Shown here: in pieces, positions 4,599 to 7,079 of the stretch
How positions within the stretch are numbered: position 1 is the stretch's first letter
How the letters are laid out: each line of letters starts with the position of its first letter
Assembly (NCBI GenBank): GCA_013695265.1
Contig: JACDAU010000338.1
Span: forward strand, 1-7,079
Source of the DNA: Chloroflexia bacterium
GTDB taxonomy: Bacteria; Chloroflexota; Chloroflexia; Thermobaculales; Thermobaculaceae
DNA length: 7,079 nt
Reading direction: 5' to 3'
Position numbers and translations under genes: made by a program
The notes under the pieces: model-generated
Seen by the model: the letters and a program-made list of their open reading frames with translations, nothing else
Database searches by the model: none
Told to the model about the DNA's origin: nothing

Positions 4599-7079
4599 GT
4601 GTCGCGACTGACGTTACTGCTGCTCGGCTCCCCGCGCATAGAGCGCGACGGCAAACCCATCAAGGTCGACACGCGCAAGGCGATAGCGCTGATCGCTCAC
4701 CTCGCGGTGACGCGGACCCCGCAGAGCCGCGACGCCCTCGCCGCGCTGCTGTGGCCCGATCACGATCAGGCGGGGGCACGCGGCGCACTTCGGCGCACGC
4801 TCTCGGCGCTCAAAAAGGCGCTGGACGGCGAGTGGCTCGATGTGAATCGCCAGAGCCTCGCCCTCCAACGCGGGGCCGGCCTGCGGATCGATGTCGAGGA
4901 GTTTCGCGACCGACTCGACCGGGTCCGCACCCATCGTCACCCCCGGATCGAACGTTGCGCCGCGTGCATCGAGCGGCTCACGGAGGGCGTGGGACAGTAC
5001 CGCGAGGACTTCATGGCGGGTTTCGCGCTACGCGACAGCCCCGATTTCGATGACTGGCAGTTCTTCCAGGCCGAGCGGCTGCGGCTGGAGCTATCCGGCG
5101 CCCTGGAACAGTTGGTCGAGGTCCACATGGCCCGGCATGAGTGGGGATTGGCGACCGAGCACGGGCGGCGCTGGCTGATGCTCGATCCCATGCACGAGCC
5201 GGCGCACCGGCAGTTGATGCTGGCGTACACCTTGGCGGGCCAGCGCACAGCCGCCCTGCGGCAGTACCGGGAGTGCGTGCGCATCCTGCAACTGGAGTTG
5301 GGCGTTCCCCCGTTAAAGGAGACGACGACGCTCTACGAACGGATCCGGGAGCACGCTCCGCCCCCAGCGCCGGCGGCGATCCATGAGCCTGGGGGCGGAG
5401 GTACGAGGTGGAACCCGCCGCCCGCCGACGCTCCCCTGCGGGGCGTAGCACCGAGGCCGGTGGATCTGCCACTTGTCGGACGGGCAGAGCAGTGGGCGGC
5501 GATGCTCGGCGTCTACAACGCCATCCGCGCAGACGGCGCGCTGCTCGCGCTGGAGGGCGAGGCGGGAATCGGCAAGACCCGCCTTGCGGAAAAGTTCCTG
5601 GCGCATGTACGCTCGGTCGGCGCGACCACCGTGGCGGTGCGTTGCTTCGAAGGGGAAACTAACCTCGCCTACGGCCCGCTTACCCCGGCGCTGCGCGACG
5701 CAGTGGCACGGGCCGATGCCGCAGGCCGGCTGGGGAGCATCTTACCGCACCTCCTCGCCGAGGTCGCGCGGCTGCTGCCCGATATCACGACATTGCGCCC
5801 GGACCTGCCCGCCCCGCCGCCGCTCGACAGCCCCGGCGCACAGAGCCGCTTCTTCGAAGGCATCAGCCAAACCCTGCTCGCGGCGGCGGGCGGCGAGCGG
5901 CCTGGCGTGCTTTGCTTCGAGGATCTGCACTGGGCGGATACCGCCTCCCTCGACCTGCTGACCTACCTCGTGCGGCGGCTGAGCGGCCACCGCGTGTGCG
6001 TGCTCATGACCTGGCGGACCGAGCAGGTGCCGCCGGGGCACCGCCTGCGAGCGCTCCTCGCGGAGCAGGGTCGCGCTGGCGCCGTTCGCGTGCTCGCGCT
6101 ACCCCGGCTCAGCCGCGCCGCAGTCCTGGAACTCGTCGCCACGCTGCCCGATCTGCCCCCGGCCACGGGCGAGCGGGTGTACGGGGAAACCGAGGGGCTC
6201 CCCTTCTTCCTCGTCGAGTACCTCGCCGTCCTCGCCGAGCACGCCGATGGGACCGAGCAGAGGGACTGGGCGTTGCCAGACGGCGTGCGTGACCTGCTAC
6301 ACTCGCGCCTCTCCGCCGTAAGCGACGCGGGCTGGCAGCTGCTGACCACCGCAGCGGTCATCGGCCGGTCCTTCGATTTCGACACCTTGCGCGAGGCGAG
6401 CGGCCGGGGCGAGGAGGAGACCATTGCCGGTCTGGAGTCGCTGGTGTCCAGGGGGTTCGTCCGCGAGGTACCAAGCGGCGGGGGCGACGGACGGTTCGTG
6501 TACCTGTTCGGACACGAGAAACTACGCGAGGTGGTGTACCACGAGATGAGCCTCGCCCGGCGCAGACTGCTCCACCGGCGCGTTGCGGAGGCGCTCGTGG
6601 GACGCTCCCGCGGACAGTCCGACGCCCAGCGAGATATCGCCGGTTTGGTAGCCGCACACTACAAGCTTGCCGGACAGGACGCCGAGGCCGCGGCGTACTA
6701 CAAGCTCGCGGGGGACCGGTCGCGCGCGCTGTACGCGAACGCGGAGGCCCTCGCCCATTTCGGCTCTGCGCTCGCACTCGGCCATCCGAAGGCCGCCGAT
6801 CTCCATGAGGCGATCGGGGACATGCACACCCTCCTGGGGGAATACGGTCGGGCGTTGGAAAGCTACCAGGCTGCCGCGGCCCTCTCCGGTACTGAGGCCC
6901 TGCCGGGCCTGGAGCGGAAACTTGGCGACGTGTACCATCGCCGCAGCGAGCTGGAGCCTGCGGAGCGGCACTTCGAGGCGGCGCTCGCGGCGCTACCGAC
7001 GGAAAACGCCGCCGCCGAGCGCGCGGGACTCCACGCCGACTGGAGCCTCGTCGCGCACCAGGGGGGCGACACGCCGCGG
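4599..7079 (+). CDS. BTAD-type transcriptional regulator with AAA ATPase and TPR regions (partial at 3' end)
   Basis: The frame stays open from the GTG at 4599 to the window end, 827 codons with no stop. The protein begins LTLLLLGSPRIERDGKPI, typical of the OmpR/SARP-like winged-helix DNA-binding domain (about 1-95, with ALLWPD and RRTLSALKKAL). A bacterial transcriptional activation domain follows (about 96-250) with YREDFMAGF, EPAHRQLMLAY and ALRQYRECVRIL. It includes a C120-x2-C123 pair. After a Pro/Gly-rich linker, an ATPase domain starts at about residue 292 (LVGRAEQ), with Walker A GEAGIGKT (320-327) and Walker B VLCFEDLHWAD (437-447). An FGHEKLREVVY helix block follows near 637-647. 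From about 685 tandem helical TPR-like repeats run to the edge. This is the STAND-like layout of large signal-integrating activators: ligand or partner binding to TPRs would control ATP-driven assembly and DNA binding. The start is supported by GAGGGG seven bases upstream; no earlier in-frame start exists nearby. Target genes and signal are unknown. It is divergent from the sigma operon. Confidence 0.9.
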   Translation, partial: MSRLTLLLLGSPRIERDGKPIKVDTRKAIALIAHLAVTRTPQSRDALAALLWPDHDQAGARGALRRTLSALKKALDGEWLDVNRQSLALQRGAGLRIDVEEFRDRLDRVRTHRHPRIERCAACIERLTEGVGQYREDFMAGFALRDSPDFDDWQFFQAERLRLELSGALEQLVEVHMARHEWGLATEHGRRWLMLDPMHEPAHRQLMLAYTLAGQRTAALRQYRECVRILQLELGVPPLKETTTLYERIREHAPPPAPAAIHEPGGGGTRWNPPPADAPLRGVAPRPVDLPLVGRAEQWAAMLGVYNAIRADGALLALEGEAGIGKTRLAEKFLAHVRSVGATTVAVRCFEGETNLAYGPLTPALRDAVARADAAGRLGSILPHLLAEVARLLPDITTLRPDLPAPPPLDSPGAQSRFFEGISQTLLAAAGGERPGVLCFEDLHWADTASLDLLTYLVRRLSGHRVCVLMTWRTEQVPPGHRLRALLAEQGRAGAVRVLALPRLSRAAVLELVATLPDLPPATGERVYGETEGLPFFLVEYLAVLAEHADGTEQRDWALPDGVRDLLHSRLSAVSDAGWQLLTTAAVIGRSFDFDTLREASGRGEEETIAGLESLVSRGFVREVPSGGGDGRFVYLFGHEKLREVVYHEMSLARRRLLHRRVAEALVGRSRGQSDAQRDIAGLVAAHYKLAGQDAEAAAYYKLAGDRSRALYANAEALAHFGSALALGHPKAADLHEAIGDMHTLLGEYGRALESYQAAAALSGTEALPGLERKLGDVYHRRSELEPAERHFEAALAALPTENAAAERAGLHADWSLVAHQGGDTPR

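Noticed and set aside
1..7079. CRISPR arrays, tRNA or rRNA genes, integrases or complete insertion sequences
   Set aside because: No regularly spaced repeats, RNA-gene signatures or transposase/integrase motifs were seen on either strand.

Overview
The window is GC-rich bacterial DNA with frequent GTG starts. It holds six protein genes. The mix is an ECF sigma factor, an anti-sigma factor with a large outer domain, an ABC-2 exporter, and a very long BTAD/AAA/TPR regulator next to a GH43 glycosidase. It best fits a soil-type or thermophilic Chloroflexota (Thermomicrobia-like) genome. An actinobacterium or another GC-rich environmental phylum is possible. This assignment is inference from gene style, not from a marker gene.

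Layout: (1) bases 1-241 carry the last 79 codons of a GH43-type glycoside hydrolase on the + strand. (2) Bases 242-809 have no convincing gene. They contain two adjacent inverted repeats (394-425 and 428-463) and a second exact copy of a 17-bp word (627-643). (3) Bases 4402 down to 810 form one tightly packed minus-strand operon: ECF sigma factor, zinc-finger transmembrane anti-sigma factor, ABC ATPase, ABC-2 permease. Two of its three junctions are 4-base start/stop overlaps and the third is a 19-base gap. (4) Bases 4403-4598 are a divergent control region. (5) Bases 4599-7079 are the first 827 codons of a BTAD-type regulator on the + strand, with winged-helix, BTAD, STAND-like ATPase and TPR regions. 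It runs off the end of the window without a stop.

How the genes may work together (inference): the anti-sigma factor would hold the sigma factor at the membrane until a signal reaches its outer domain. The released sigma factor would then transcribe its own operon, including the exporter, giving an envelope-stress or export response. The divergent BTAD regulator shares the promoter region, but nothing in the sequence proves it controls the operon. The most unusual local details are the repeat cluster at 394-643, a hairpin over a ribosome-binding-like site near the ATPase start, an internal start site in the anti-sigma gene, and a four-codon decoy ORF overlapping the GTG start of the BTAD gene.
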